DNA of 64,000 nt from Anaerolineaceae bacterium oral taxon 439 (GCA_001717545.1 CP017039.1:868001-932000), one strand, 5' to 3'. Shown: positions 8,652 through 18,830, counted from the stretch's first letter. Program-made: numbers and translations. The notes: generated from the sequence alone by a model not told the origin.

Positions 8652-10171
8652 GTTATCTGATTGGAATCGATTCAGGAACAAGCGGAACGAAAACGGTCCT
8701 TTTTAAGGAAACGGGAGAGATCGTAGCGTCCGAGACGGTCGAATATCCGCTGTATCAGGAACGGAACGGCTGGGGCGAGCAGGAGCCGGAGGACTGGTGG
8801 AACGCCGCGCGGGACAGTATCCGCGCGGTCCTGACGCGCGGCGGCGCGGACGCGGCGCAGGTCAAAGGCGTCGGTATTTCCGGGCAGATGCACGGACTGG
8901 TCATGCTGGACCGCGGAGGGGACGTACTGCGCCGCGCGATCCTGTGGCTGGACCAGCGCACGGCGCAGGAATGCGCCGAGATGACGCGGAAAGTCGGCGC
9001 GGAGCGGCTTATCGAAATAACCGCCAATCCGGCGCTGACCGGGTTCACCGCGTCGAAGATCCTCTGGGTCAGGAATCATCAGCCGGAAATCTACGAAAAA
9101 TGCGCGCGGATCCTGCTTCCGAAGGATTATTTGCGATATAAGCTGACGGGCGAGTTTGCGACGGAGGTTTCCGACGCTTCGGGGATGCAGCTGCTGGACG
9201 TTCCGGCGCGGCGCTGGTCCGGCGAGGTCCTCGAAAAGCTGGAGATCGATCCTGCCCTTCTCGGAACGGTATACGAATCGCCGGAGGTTACCGGCGTCAT
9301 TCATTCGCAGGCGGCGGAAGCGACCGGGCTGAAGGTCGGGACGCTGGTCGTCGGCGGGGCCGGCGATAACGCGGCCGCGGCGGTTGGGACGGGCGTCGTC
9401 CGGGACGGCCTGGCGTTTACGACGATCGGGTCGTCCGGCGTTGTCTTCGCGCATAGTTCCGCGATCAGGATCGATCCGAAGGGCCGGGTGCATACGTTCT
9501 GCTGCGCCGTTCCGGGCGCGTGGCACGTGATGGGCGTACATCAGGCCGCCGGGTTGTCGCTGAAATGGCTCCGCGATACCGTCTGCACGGCTGAAACGGA
9601 GGCGGCGGCGCGGCGCGGGGTCGATCCGTACGCCGTCATGGGCGAAGAAGCGGAACGAATCGCGGCCGGGTCCGACCGCCTGTTTTATCTTCCCTACCTG
9701 AACGGCGAACGCACGCCGCATCTCGACCCGAACGCGCGCGGCGTCTTTTTCGGCTTATCCGGGATCCATACGCGCGCGCACCTGATCCGCGCGGTCATGG
9801 AAGGGGTCAGCTATTCTCTTCGCGACAGTATCCAGATCCTGCGTGAGATGAATATTGAAACGAGCGAAATGGCGGCGACGGGCGGCGGCGGACGGAGCCG
9901 GCTCTGGCGGCAGATGCTGGCGGATAATTACCGCTGTCCCGTGAAGACGGTCGAATCGAAGGAAGGTCCGGCGCTGGGCGTCGCGATCTTAGCCGGCGTG
10001 GGCGCGGGGTTATTCGCGTCGGTTGAAGAAGGATGCGCCGCGCTGGTTCAAAGCGGTCCGGCGCAGGAGCCGATCGCGGCGAACGCGTCCGTTTACGATC
10101 GGGCGTATCCGTTGTATCGTGAGCTTTACGGCGAGCTGAAGGGCTCGTTCGCGAAGCTGGCGGAATTGTAA
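8648..10171 (+). CDS. xylB: Xylulokinase
   Basis: This 507-residue FGGY-family sugar kinase phosphorylates D-xylulose to D-xylulose-5-phosphate with ATP, feeding the pentose phosphate pathway. The N-terminal phosphate-binding loop is [15 protein letters not shown], and the substrate segment [12 protein letters not shown] is the xylulokinase signature (Met-His). [14 protein letters not shown] carries the catalytic Asp, and the C-terminal ATP-binding motif is [18 protein letters not shown]. The start ATG overlaps the xylA stop (ATGA), which indicates translational coupling. Confidence 0.97.
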   Translation: MSYLIGIDSGTSGTKTVLFKETGEIVASETVEYPLYQERNGWGEQEPEDWWNAARDSIRAVLTRGGADAAQVKGVGISGQMHGLVMLDRGGDVLRRAILWLDQRTAQECAEMTRKVGAERLIEITANPALTGFTASKILWVRNHQPEIYEKCARILLPKDYLRYKLTGEFATEVSDASGMQLLDVPARRWSGEVLEKLEIDPALLGTVYESPEVTGVIHSQAAEATGLKVGTLVVGGAGDNAAAAVGTGVVRDGLAFTTIGSSGVVFAHSSAIRIDPKGRVHTFCCAVPGAWHVMGVHQAAGLSLKWLRDTVCTAETEAAARRGVDPYAVMGEEAERIAAGSDRLFYLPYLNGERTPHLDPNARGVFFGLSGIHTRAHLIRAVMEGVSYSLRDSIQILREMNIETSEMAATGGGGRSRLWRQMLADNYRCPVKTVESKEGPALGVAILAGVGAGLFASVEEGCAALVQSGPAQEPIAANASVYDRAYPLYRELYGELKGSFAKLAEL

Positions 10172-10220
10172 TCCCAACGTCATCCGACGTCGGGAAATCA
10201 GAAATTGAAGGAGACGATTG

Positions 10221-11279
10221 ATGAAGAAGTTATTAGTTGTATTGTTGGCGTTAGCGGTCCTCATGACCGCGCTTCCGGTCCTTGCCGCGGGTGAATTGGT
10301 GGGCGTCGCGATGCCGACGAACAGCTTGCAGCGTTGGAATCAGGACGGACAGAACATGAAGGCGCAGCTCGAAGCGGCCGGATATGAGGTTATTCTGGAG
10401 TATGCGAATAACGACGTCGCGGCGCAGATTTCTCAGATCGAGAATATGCTCCTCAAGGACGTTCAGGTTTTAGTCATCGCCTCGATCGACGGCGGCGCGC
10501 TGGGCGAGGTTTTACGCACGGCGCACGATAACAACGTTCCGGTCATTGCGTATGACCGCCTGATTACCGGGACCGAGTTCGTCGATTATTACACGTCGTT
10601 CGATAATTATCGCGTCGGCGCGTTCCAGGGTAACTATATCGTCGACGCGCTCGATCTCGAAAACGCGGACGGCCCGTTCAATATTGAATATTTCGGGGGC
10701 TCTCCGGACGATAACAACGCGCACCTTTTCTATCAGGGCGCGATCGACGTTCTCCAGCCGTTTATTGACAGCGGCAAGCTCGTCAACCCATCCGGGCAGA
10801 TCGATTTTGAGACCGTCGCGATCCTTGGCTGGGGCTCGGACGACGCGCAGGCGCGCATGGATAACCTGATCAACAGCTACTATGCCGACGGTACGGCGCT
10901 CGATGTCGTCCTGTCGCCGAACGACTCGCTGGCGATCGGGATCGTTAATTCGCTCGTCGCCGCCGGGTTCACGAAAGAGAAATGGCCGGTCTTGACGGGG
11001 CAGGACTGCGATATCCCGAACGTGATCAATATCGTCAAGGGGCTGCAGTCGATGTCCGTGTTCAAGGATACGCGGACGTTAGCGGAACGGACCGTTACCA
11101 TGGTCGATCAGATCCTTGCCGGAAAGGAAGTCGAAGTCAACAATAACGAAGATTACGATAACGGCGTGAAGGTCGTCCCGTCGTATCTCTGCGATCCGGT
11201 ATTCGCGGATCGGGATAACTATCAGGAGCTGCTGATCGATTCCGGATATTACACGGAAGATCAGATCAAAGCCGAGTAA
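10221..11279 (+). CDS. chvE: ChvE-type monosaccharide-binding protein
   Basis: This 352-residue periplasmic-binding-type protein has a signal peptide MKKLLVVLLALAVLMTALP ending near VLAAGE. The mature protein fits the ChvE/XylF family: GVAMPTNSLQRWNQDGQNM at the start, a sugar-contact block VIAYDRLI, and a C-terminal GQDCDIPNVINIVKG loop. It captures a monosaccharide, most likely xylose given its neighbours, for the GguAB importer. The ATG at 10221 is chosen over a TTG at 10218 because AAGGAGA lies 7 bases upstream. No lipobox cysteine is visible, which is odd if the cell has only one membrane. Confidence 0.9.
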   Translation: MKKLLVVLLALAVLMTALPVLAAGELVGVAMPTNSLQRWNQDGQNMKAQLEAAGYEVILEYANNDVAAQISQIENMLLKDVQVLVIASIDGGALGEVLRTAHDNNVPVIAYDRLITGTEFVDYYTSFDNYRVGAFQGNYIVDALDLENADGPFNIEYFGGSPDDNNAHLFYQGAIDVLQPFIDSGKLVNPSGQIDFETVAILGWGSDDAQARMDNLINSYYADGTALDVVLSPNDSLAIGIVNSLVAAGFTKEKWPVLTGQDCDIPNVINIVKGLQSMSVFKDTRTLAERTVTMVDQILAGKEVEVNNNEDYDNGVKVVPSYLCDPVFADRDNYQELLIDSGYYTEDQIKAE

Positions 11280-11290
11280 GCGAGCGAATC

Positions 11291-11328
11291 GGAAGGGGGC
11301 GTTCGGGCGGAACCCGGACGCCCCTTCC
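11291..11328 (+). promoter_or_regulatory. Strong intercistronic hairpin after chvE
   Basis: A GC-rich 16-bp stem (11291-11307 with 11313-11328, one bulged G and one G-U pair) closes a 5-base loop just after the chvE stop. No T-run follows. Such hairpins between a binding-protein gene and its transporter genes typically protect the upstream mRNA and lower downstream expression (general knowledge of binding-protein operons). Confidence 0.65.
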
Positions 11329-11450
11329 GGAAACGGCGATCATTGAACGGTCCGCCGAAGTTTTTATGGACAGGTGGGGATCGGCATGGGACGTTTCAGC
11401 GGATCGGGGCTGTCCGGCTTTTTTATTCTGGCGAGGCAAAGGGGAAATAC

Positions 11451-13019
11451 ATGGAGAAAATTCTTCTCGAAATGCAATCTATCCTGAAAGAATTTCCTGG
11501 GGTGCGGGCGCTCGATAACGTGACGTTCAAGGTTCGGGAGGGCGAGGTTCACGCGCTCGTCGGCGAAAACGGCGCGGGAAAATCAACGCTGATGAACGTG
11601 CTGAGCGGTTGGTATGGGTATGGAACTTACGAGGGGAGGATTATTTTTGACGGCGCGGAATGCAGGTTCCGTAGCCTGGAGGACAGCGAAAAGGTCGGGA
11701 TCGTCATCATCCATCAGGAGCTTGGGCTGGTTCCTTACCTGTCGATTGCGGAGAACATGTTCCTCGGCAACGAGACGGCGCGGAGAATCGGACCGCTGAA
11801 GGTCATCGATTGGAACGAATGCCATGATCGGGCGAACGAGATGCTGAAGCGGGTCGGACTGAACGAGAATCCGGAAACGCTGGTTAAAGATATCGGCGTC
11901 GGCAAGCAACAGATGGTCGAGATCGCCAAGGCGATGGCCAAAAACGTCCGCCTCCTGATTTTAGACGAGCCGACGGCGTCGCTCAACGACCGCGACAGTC
12001 AGCACCTGCTCGACCTGATTCGCGGGATGAAGGAAAAAGGCGTCACCTGCATCATCATTTCCCATAAGTTGAACGAAGTTGAGCAGATCGCTGACGCGAT
12101 CACGATCCTTCGCGACGGGGCGACGATCGAGACGCTGTATAAAGGGGTCGACGAGTTTACGCAGGCCCGGATTATTAAGGGCATGGTCGGGCGCGAGATG
12201 ACGGATCGGTATCCGAAGCGGGTCCCGAAAATCGGCGAGACCTGTTTCGAGGTGCGGGACTGGACCGTTTATCATCCGCAATTCGAGGGAAAGAAGGTTA
12301 TCGACAGCGCGTCGTTTAACGTTCGCCGGGGCGAGATCGTCGGGTTCGCCGGTTTAATGGGGGCCGGACGTACGGAACTGGTCATGAGCGTTTTCGGGCG
12401 GGCGTATGGAAAGAATATCAGCGGGACGATCCTTAAAGACGGCGCCGAAATTCAGGTCCGTAATATTTCCGACGCGATCCGGCAGGGGATCATGTACCTG
12501 ACCGAGGACCGGAAGGGCGCCGGGCTGAACGCGATCGACGACATCCGCCATAATATTACGATCGCCAATTTGCAGGCGATCAGCAGCTACAGCGTTATTA
12601 ATCAGAACGAGGAAATCAAGGTCGCGGGCGAGTACCGCGATAAGCTGAATATCCGTTCAACTGGGATCTGGCAGGCGGCCGGGACGCTTTCCGGCGGGAA
12701 CCAGCAGAAAGTCATGCTCAGCCGCGGGTTATTTCTCGATCCGGATATTTTAATCCTGGACGAGCCGACGCGCGGGATCGACGTCGGTTCGAAATACGAG
12801 ATTTACGGGTTTATGAACGAGCTGGTCGCGGACGGGAAGGCGGTTATCTTCGTTTCTTCCGAGATGCCCGAGCTGCTGGGCATGTGCGACCGGATTTACG
12901 TCCTTAACGAGGGACGGATTATTGACGAGCTGGATAAAGAAGAGATTTCTCAGGAAAGAATCATGGACTCAATTTTAACCGATACGAGAAAGAGGACAAA
13001 TCATGGAACAGCAGAATAA
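11451..13019 (+). CDS. gguA: Sugar ABC importer ATPase, two NBDs
   Basis: This 522-residue protein has two ABC nucleotide-binding domains in tandem, as in the CUT2/GguA-MmsA-XylG family. Domain 1 has Walker A GENGAGKST and Walker B LLILDEPTAS. Its signature region is the non-canonical IGVGKQQM. Domain 2 has a degenerate Walker A GLMGAGRTEL, signature LSGGNQQKV and Walker B ILILDEPTRG. It powers import through the GguB permease. The start at 11451 follows AAAGGGG; the frame is open further upstream without a ribosome site. The gene ends 17 bases inside gguB. Confidence 0.93.
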   Translation: MEKILLEMQSILKEFPGVRALDNVTFKVREGEVHALVGENGAGKSTLMNVLSGWYGYGTYEGRIIFDGAECRFRSLEDSEKVGIVIIHQELGLVPYLSIAENMFLGNETARRIGPLKVIDWNECHDRANEMLKRVGLNENPETLVKDIGVGKQQMVEIAKAMAKNVRLLILDEPTASLNDRDSQHLLDLIRGMKEKGVTCIIISHKLNEVEQIADAITILRDGATIETLYKGVDEFTQARIIKGMVGREMTDRYPKRVPKIGETCFEVRDWTVYHPQFEGKKVIDSASFNVRRGEIVGFAGLMGAGRTELVMSVFGRAYGKNISGTILKDGAEIQVRNISDAIRQGIMYLTEDRKGAGLNAIDDIRHNITIANLQAISSYSVINQNEEIKVAGEYRDKLNIRSTGIWQAAGTLSGGNQQKVMLSRGLFLDPDILILDEPTRGIDVGSKYEIYGFMNELVADGKAVIFVSSEMPELLGMCDRIYVLNEGRIIDELDKEEISQERIMDSILTDTRKRTNHGTAE

Positions 13020-14184
13020 AGCGCTGCGTTCGAATATTCGTCAGTATGGGATGATTATCGCGTTGGTTGTCCTGGTCGTCTTTTTTTATTTCGTGACCGG
13101 CGGGCGTTTCGGACGTCCGATGAACGTGTATAACATCGTCATGCAGAACAGTTACGTTCTGATCCTTGCGATCGGGATGCTGCTGCCGATCCTGACCGGG
13201 AATATCGACTTGTCGGTGGGTTCGGTCGTTGCGGTCGTCGGCGCGATCGCCGGCGTCATGATGTACAACTGGGGACAGCCGGTCTGGTTCACGCTGATCG
13301 TCTGCCTGCTGTCCGGCTTCGTCATCGGGCTCTGGCAGGGGTTCTGGATCGCGATCGTGAACCTTCCGCCGTTTATCGCCACGCTGGGCGGCATGCTGAT
13401 TTTCCGGGGTATGACGCTCGTCTTTCTTCAGGGGAAGACGCTCGCGCCGCTGCCGTCCTCGTTCGTCGCGATTTCTTCCGGGTATATTCCGGATTGGCTG
13501 TCGCGGCTGTTCTCGATCGAGTCGGCGGTGAACCTGACGACGCTGACGATCGCCGCGCTTTGCTGCGCGCTGATCCTGATCGGGCAGCTCGACGACCGGC
13601 GGCGGAAGCTTCAATATGGGTTTAAGGTCCCGAATGTGGCGGCGATCCTGGTTAAAGTGCTTCTGATTTCGGCCGCGGTGATGCTTGTCGCCTGGCGGTT
13701 GGCGCTGTACCGGGGGATCCCTTTCGTCCTGGTGATCGTCGCGGCTCTGGCGATTTTCTATTCATTTATCTTGAATAATACGACGATCGGGCGGCATATT
13801 TACGCGCTCGGCGGAAACGCGAAAGCGGCCGAGCTCTCCGGGATCAAGATCCGCAATATTAAGTATGGGATTTATATCAATATGGCGGTCATGAGCGCGG
13901 TCGCCGGGATCGTCTTCTCGGCGCGGCTGAATTCGGCGAGTCCGCTTGCGGGCCAGAGCTTCGAAATGGACGCAATCGCCTCCTGCTACCTGGGCGGGGC
14001 GTCAGCGTCGGGCGGGATCGGGACGATTACCGGCGCGCTTGTCGGCGGGCTGATCATGGGGATACTGAATAACGGGATGTCGCTCATGGGCGTGTCGATC
14101 GACGTTCAGCAGATCGTCAAAGGTCTCGTCGTGATTCTCGCGGTTGCGTTCGATATCCTTTCGAAGTCGAAAGCATCAAAATAG
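13003..14184 (+). CDS. gguB: Sugar ABC importer permease
   Basis: This 393-residue protein has about ten membrane helices and the BPD_transp_2 signature GNIDLSVGSVVAVVGAIAG, with a later GNAKAAELSGI coupling motif facing the ATPase. Length and sequence fit the GguB branch (multiple monosaccharide permease) rather than the shorter RbsC. It forms the channel for the ChvE-bound sugar. It overlaps the ATPase gene by 17 bases, and a ribosome site AGAGGA lies inside that gene. It is the last gene of the pentose locus. Confidence 0.93.
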   Translation: MEQQNKALRSNIRQYGMIIALVVLVVFFYFVTGGRFGRPMNVYNIVMQNSYVLILAIGMLLPILTGNIDLSVGSVVAVVGAIAGVMMYNWGQPVWFTLIVCLLSGFVIGLWQGFWIAIVNLPPFIATLGGMLIFRGMTLVFLQGKTLAPLPSSFVAISSGYIPDWLSRLFSIESAVNLTTLTIAALCCALILIGQLDDRRRKLQYGFKVPNVAAILVKVLLISAAVMLVAWRLALYRGIPFVLVIVAALAIFYSFILNNTTIGRHIYALGGNAKAAELSGIKIRNIKYGIYINMAVMSAVAGIVFSARLNSASPLAGQSFEMDAIASCYLGGASASGGIGTITGALVGGLIMGILNNGMSLMGVSIDVQQIVKGLVVILAVAFDILSKSKASK

Positions 14185-14231
14185 GCCGGAAACCGGGCGC
14201 AGCGGCCAGCTGATTATTAAGGTAAAGAACG

Positions 14232-14294
14232 AACCGGCGCGGAAGCTTTCTTCCTTACTTAAATAAAAGCGGAAGAGAGGAGGCCGCGCCGGTT
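14232..14294. terminator. Bidirectional terminator between convergent operons
   Basis: An outer 11-bp perfect stem, AACCGGCGCGG (14232-14242) with CCGCGCCGGTT (14284-14294), encloses a second weaker CTTTCTTCC/GGAAGAGAG pairing. A short T-run follows on the plus strand. It sits exactly between gguB and the oppositely oriented reductase gene. Confidence 0.7.
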
Positions 14295-14302
14295 TTCGCT
14301 TT

Positions 14303-15967
14303 CTATTCCCGAGTCAGCCGGTAGAAGAACTCCCCGCCGGGATAGATTTTAACGTCGGCGAAACCGCGCTGCGTCAGCAGTCTCGCGGCGGTATTCGCGC
14401 GGACACCGGCGGCGCAGAAGACAACGGTCTCCTTCGCCGGGTCGAGCTCCGAAATTCGTTCGCGGAGCTTCCCGAGCGGAATCGCGACCGCGCCGGGAAT
14501 CGTCGCGATTTTTCGTTCCCAGTCTTCGCGCACGTCCAGGATCGCCGTCTTCGCGGGGTCATGCGTCTCGACGACATCCCATTTCGCGAAGGAGACCAGC
14601 CCGTTGACGACGTTTTCAGCGACGAACCCGAGCATGTTCACCGGGTCCTTCGCGGACGAGAACGGCGGCGCGTACGCCAGCTCAAGCTGCTTGAGGTCGA
14701 AGACTGAGGCGTTGAAATGCATCGCGGCGGCGATGACGTCGATCCGTTTATCAACGCCCTTCTTCCCGAGGACCTGAGCGCCGAAGATTTTCTTCCCGTC
14801 CGGCGCGAAGATCAGCTTGATATACAGCGGCGTCGCGTCGGGATAGTAGCCGGCGTGGTCGCTCTGCCGGATCAGGACGGTCCGATAATCGACGCCTTCG
14901 GCTTTTCCGGCGCGTACGAGCGTTTTTTCGCTCTGCCCCACGGCGGCGGCGCTCAGGCTGAAGAGTTTCACGATCGAGACGCCAAACGTTCCGGGATAGA
15001 CCGAGTCGATCCCATGGATCCGGTCGGCGGCGATGCGCGCCTGTTTATTGGCGGGGCCGGCGAGCGGGATCATCGCAGGACTGCCGGTCACGCGGTCGCG
15101 GACCTCGATCACGTCGCCGAGCGCGTAGATCGACGGGTCGCTCGTCAGGAGGCGCTCGTCAACGATGACGCCGCCGCGCGGGTTGAGCTCCAGCCCGGCG
15201 CCGCGCGCCAACTCGCTGTTGGGGCGGACGCCGATCGAAAGGATCACGAGATCGGTCCGCAGCGTGCTTCCGTTTTTCAGCGACAGCGTAACGCCGTCGC
15301 TGTCAGACTCGAACGAGGTCGTCGCGTCGCCGAGGATCAGTTCCACTCCGTTCCGCCGCAGCTCGCCGTTCAGCGCCAGCGCCATTTCGGGATCGAACGG
15401 CGCGAAGAGCTGCGGCTGGGCTTCTATGAGCGTGACGTCGATTCCGCGATGACGCAGGTTTTCGGCCATTTCCAGCCCGATAAAGCCGCCGCCGATGACG
15501 ACGGCGGTTTTCGCCTGAACCGATTCGATCGTGGCGATGATCCGGTCGGTATCCGGGATGGTCCAAAGCGTATAAATCCGCTCGCCGTCGATCCCCGGGA
15601 TCGGGGGCGCGAGCGGGCGCGAGCCGGTCGAAAGGACGAGGATATCGTAGTTTTCGTCATAGCTCTCGCCGCTTTCCTGGTTCAGGACGCGGATCGTCTT
15701 CGTCTCCCGATCGATCGCGGTTACCTCGTGACGGACACGGACGTCGACATTGAACCTTTCTTTCATGGACGCCGGCGAATTCAGCAGCAATCTGGCGCGG
15801 TCTTCAATGATGCCGCCGACATGGTACGGCAGACCGCAGTTCGCGTAGGAAATGTATTCGCCGCGTTCGAAGATGATAATATCGGCGGTCTCGTCCAACC
15901 TGCGCAGTCTTGCGGCGGTACCCGCGCCGCCGGCGACGCCGCCGACGATACAGATTTTTTTCGGCAT
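14303..15967 (-). CDS. CoA-disulfide reductase with C-terminal rhodanese domain
   Basis: This 554-residue flavoprotein belongs to the CoADR-RHD family. Residues 1-110 form the FAD domain with GGVAGGAGTAARLRRL. The single active cysteine is C44 in ISYANCGLPYHVGG. Residues 145-250 are the NAD(P)H domain with VVIGGGFIGLEMAENL, followed by a dimerisation domain and a rhodanese domain (about 460-554) with catalytic loop CAAGVR at C518. Relatives reduce CoA disulfide, CoA persulfide or polysulfide, so a role in thiol or sulfur redox balance is likely. The start follows AAAGGAA. The gene begins 3 bases after the glycosidase gene, so the two are one transcript although functionally unrelated. Confidence 0.93.
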   Translation of the reverse strand: MPKKICIVGGVAGGAGTAARLRRLDETADIIIFERGEYISYANCGLPYHVGGIIEDRARLLLNSPASMKERFNVDVRVRHEVTAIDRETKTIRVLNQESGESYDENYDILVLSTGSRPLAPPIPGIDGERIYTLWTIPDTDRIIATIESVQAKTAVVIGGGFIGLEMAENLRHRGIDVTLIEAQPQLFAPFDPEMALALNGELRRNGVELILGDATTSFESDSDGVTLSLKNGSTLRTDLVILSIGVRPNSELARGAGLELNPRGGVIVDERLLTSDPSIYALGDVIEVRDRVTGSPAMIPLAGPANKQARIAADRIHGIDSVYPGTFGVSIVKLFSLSAAAVGQSEKTLVRAGKAEGVDYRTVLIRQSDHAGYYPDATPLYIKLIFAPDGKKIFGAQVLGKKGVDKRIDVIAAAMHFNASVFDLKQLELAYAPPFSSAKDPVNMLGFVAENVVNGLVSFAKWDVVETHDPAKTAILDVREDWERKIATIPGAVAIPLGKLRERISELDPAKETVVFCAAGVRANTAARLLTQRGFADVKIYPGGEFFYRLTRE

Positions 15968-15970
15968 CAG

Positions 15971-18277
15971 CTAATTCCTTTCATTCCCTTCCGTTATTTT
16001 CTTCATCAGCCGGTCGAATTCCTGAAGGACGGTCTCCATGACGGCGGGATCGTAGCGGTCCTGCATCCACGACCGCATGCTATGCAGCGGCATCCAGCTC
16101 ATCATGCTCAGGACCATCGGGCCTGCCTTCGTCAACTCGGCGTCCAGGTCGGCGTCCGGCGGGAGGAAGGTCCGCGCGATGCCTTCGATCAGCGGGCGCA
16201 GTATCTTTTCCGCGCCGGGGAAGCGGAGCATGTCGCCGAGAAGCGTATCCGGCGTGACGTCGATCGGGAGCGGCGCGTCGCCGGAGAGATCGACGGTCAG
16301 CGCGGCGCGGATATCGCGCGACGAAGCGGAAAAGCGGATTTCGTATTGCCCGCTGTCAACGTACCAGCCGCCGGTCCGCGTTTCCCAGACGGCGAACGCG
16401 CGGCGGTCGAGCGTAAAGCTGACAGTTTGGGTTTCGCCGGGTTCGAGCGCAATTTTCGCGAAATCGCGGAGCTCCTGAGCGGGGCGCGGGCGGCCGGGGT
16501 TCAGCGGGGCGACGTACAGCTGGACAATTTCTTTCCCGAAGCGGTTGCCGGTATTGGCGATGTCGACGGAAACGCGGACGGTCGGCCCGGCGCCGATGGA
16601 ATCGATTCGCTCTTTCGTATAGGCAAATGTCGTGTAGCTCAGGCCGTGACCGAACGGGAAGCGCGGGCTCAGCTTTTTCGTATCGTAATAGCGGTAGCCG
16701 ACGAAAACGCCTTCGCGGTATTCGACGCGGTCGCCTTCGCCGGGGAAGAAAAGCGCGGAGGGGTTCTGTTCCAGGTGGGTCGGGAAGGTTTCGGCTAACT
16801 TGGCGCAGGGGTTGACCTTTCCGAAAAGCACGTCGCAGACGGCGGCGCCGACGGCTTCGCCGGCTAAATAGGCTTCGAGGATCGCCGGTACGCCGTCGGC
16901 CCAGGGGAGCTCGACCGGCGCGCCGTTATGCAGCACGACGGCAAGATTCGGCTGGACCGCGCGGACGGCTTCGATCAGGTCATCCTGACAGCGCGGCAGG
17001 GTCATCCGCGTCCGGTCGTACCCCTCGGATTCAAAATCGTCCGGAAGCCCGACGAAGAGGACGGCGACGTCGGCTTCCTTCGCCGCTGCGACGGCCTCCG
17101 AACGCAGCGCCGGGTCGATCTCGTCCGTATTATCGTTAAAGCCTTTGGCGAAGCGGACGTCCGCGGCGAACGATTTCGCGGCTTCGACGGCGGCGTCGAT
17201 CCGCCAGGGGTTGATATGCGACGAGCCGGAGCCCTGATAGCGCGGTTCGGCGGCATACGCGCCGATCAGCGCGATTTTCCGCGCGGGATCGAGCGGCAGC
17301 AGCCGATTTTCATTTTTGAGCAGCACGATCGTCTGCGCGGCGATTTCTCGTGCGAGCGCATGATCCGCGGCGCGGTCAAAGACGGCTTTTTCGTTCCGTC
17401 CGGAAAGCGCGCGGTTGACGATCGTCAGGATCCGGCGCACGGCGCGGTCGAGCGTTTCGATCGGAAGGCGTCCGGACCTGACGGCGGCGACGACGAGCTC
17501 GTCGGTATGCCTTCCGGAGGCGGGCATCTCCAATTCGCAGCCCGCCGCGATTCCCGCGACATGGTCGTTGACCGCGCCCCAGTCGGTCATGACGAAGCCG
17601 TCGAAGCCCCAGTCGTCGCGCAGCCGTCCGGTCAGCGCGGCCGGGTTTTCCGAACCGTACACGCCGTTCGTCTTATTATAGGCCGTCATCACGGTCCAGG
17701 GGCGGCTCTTCTTTACGGCGCGTTCGAAATCCGCCCAGTATATCTCGCGGAGCGTCCGTTCGTCGATCACGGCGTCGACCGCCATGCGGCGGGTTTCCTG
17801 ATTGTTGGCGGCGAAATGCTTGAGCGAGGCGCCGACGTTTTGAGACTGGATCCCGTTGATCCAGGCGGCGGCGATTTCCCCGGAAACGACCGGATCTTCG
17901 GAAAAATACTCGAAATTCCGGCCGCAGAGCGGCGAGCGCTTGATATTTGCCCCAGGGCCGAGGAGGATCTGGACGTTTTCGGCCTGGGCTTCGTTCCCCA
18001 GCGCCGCTCCCATCCTGAAAACGAGGTCGCGGTCGAAGGAGCAGGCCAGTCCCGCTCCCGTCGGGAAGCAGACGGCGACTTCGCTGTCATGGATCGAGAG
18101 GTATTCACTCCTGGAAAGGTCCTGCCTGCGCAGTCCATGCGGCCCGTCGGAGAGCATGATCGACGGGATTCCCAGCCGTTCGATCGGTTTGGTATGCCAG
18201 TTGGTTAAACCGGAACAGAGCGACGCTTTTTCTTCGATCGTCATGTCTATCAGCAGTTGGTCGATATTCAGTTTCAC
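15971..18277 (-). CDS. GH3 family beta-glycosidase
   Basis: This 768-residue enzyme has the usual GH3 layout: an N-terminal barrel (1-300), an alpha/beta sandwich (about 310-500) and a fibronectin-III-like domain (about 560-640). The catalytic nucleophile is D232 in GFVMTDWGAV. KHFAANNQE and GRNFEYFSEDP line the active site, and HGLSYTTF marks the start of the C-terminal region. About 90 extra residues follow the FnIII domain. No signal peptide is present, so it acts on imported oligosaccharides. Activity on glucosides or xylosides cannot be separated by sequence; the adjacent pentose locus makes xylosides possible. The start is GTG at 18277 after AAAGGAG. A TATAAT (minus strand, 18373-18378) lies about 95 bases upstream. 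Confidence 0.93.
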   Translation of the reverse strand: MKLNIDQLLIDMTIEEKASLCSGLTNWHTKPIERLGIPSIMLSDGPHGLRRQDLSRSEYLSIHDSEVAVCFPTGAGLACSFDRDLVFRMGAALGNEAQAENVQILLGPGANIKRSPLCGRNFEYFSEDPVVSGEIAAAWINGIQSQNVGASLKHFAANNQETRRMAVDAVIDERTLREIYWADFERAVKKSRPWTVMTAYNKTNGVYGSENPAALTGRLRDDWGFDGFVMTDWGAVNDHVAGIAAGCELEMPASGRHTDELVVAAVRSGRLPIETLDRAVRRILTIVNRALSGRNEKAVFDRAADHALAREIAAQTIVLLKNENRLLPLDPARKIALIGAYAAEPRYQGSGSSHINPWRIDAAVEAAKSFAADVRFAKGFNDNTDEIDPALRSEAVAAAKEADVAVLFVGLPDDFESEGYDRTRMTLPRCQDDLIEAVRAVQPNLAVVLHNGAPVELPWADGVPAILEAYLAGEAVGAAVCDVLFGKVNPCAKLAETFPTHLEQNPSALFFPGEGDRVEYREGVFVGYRYYDTKKLSPRFPFGHGLSYTTFAYTKERIDSIGAGPTVRVSVDIANTGNRFGKEIVQLYVAPLNPGRPRPAQELRDFAKIALEPGETQTVSFTLDRRAFAVWETRTGGWYVDSGQYEIRFSASSRDIRAALTVDLSGDAPLPIDVTPDTLLGDMLRFPGAEKILRPLIEGIARTFLPPDADLDAELTKAGPMVLSMMSWMPLHSMRSWMQDRYDPAVMETVLQEFDRLMKKITEGNERN

Positions 18278-18547
18278 GCGGATGCTCCTTTGATCTTTTA
18301 TCGGTTAACGGTCGTTCGTGTCGAAAACAGCTGTAAAAAATGCGAATTGCTTTGTGGTCTGTCTTAATAACTATTATAGCCGTTGAGACCGCGGCCCCGG
18401 GCGAAAAGCGGCGTGGAACTTTCAGTTTCGGCGGGATACCCCCCTATGACTTTTCAGAGTAGCGCGAATGGGCGAATTGCGGTATCTTAACGTAGAAATA
18501 AAATTCTAAGGATCGCGAACCCGGCGCGGCGGGAAAGGAGCGGAAAT

Positions 18548-18820
18548 TTGGCGCGAAAACCTTATTCGATCGACGACCTGATCCGGTTATTGGGGGATCA
18601 GATGGACGCGGCGCGGAGCTGGGGAGAAGAAGAAGCGGAACTTCCGCTTCGCGACCGGCTCCGGGTATTGGACATGATCGGGCGGACCTGTTCCCGGCTG
18701 GCGGCGCTCATCGCGCAGCAGGAGAAAACCGCCGGAAATGGGACGGACCGGCTGAATCAGGTTTTACAGCAGGTTTTAGACGAGCTCCGGAGCGGGAAAA
18801 GCGGCGGCGGAGCGGGATAA
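18548..18820 (+). CDS. Small protein opening the phage-like cassette
   Basis: This 90-residue protein starts with TTG at 18548, supported by AAAGGAG at 7-base spacing. It is hydrophilic and largely helical (LIRLLGDQMDAARSW, LRVLDMIGRTCSRLAALIAQQ, LNQVLQQVLDELRSG) with a Gly-rich tail. Its position, two genes before the terminase large subunit, is where a small terminase subunit would sit, but no DNA-binding helix-turn-helix is evident. I treat that role as a guess. It lies 10 bases ahead of the next gene. Confidence 0.65.
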   Translation: MARKPYSIDDLIRLLGDQMDAARSWGEEEAELPLRDRLRVLDMIGRTCSRLAALIAQQEKTAGNGTDRLNQVLQQVLDELRSGKSGGGAG

Positions 18821-18830
18821 AGGAGGACGG

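Noticed and set aside
11291-11328. The hairpin after chvE as a full terminator
   Set aside because: No T-run follows and the transporter genes of the same system lie downstream.
14717-16798. A 693-codon open frame on the plus strand opposite the reductase and glycosidase genes
   Set aside because: It is a high-GC mirror frame of two well-supported genes; it is Arg/Asp-rich, matches no family and has no ribosome site.
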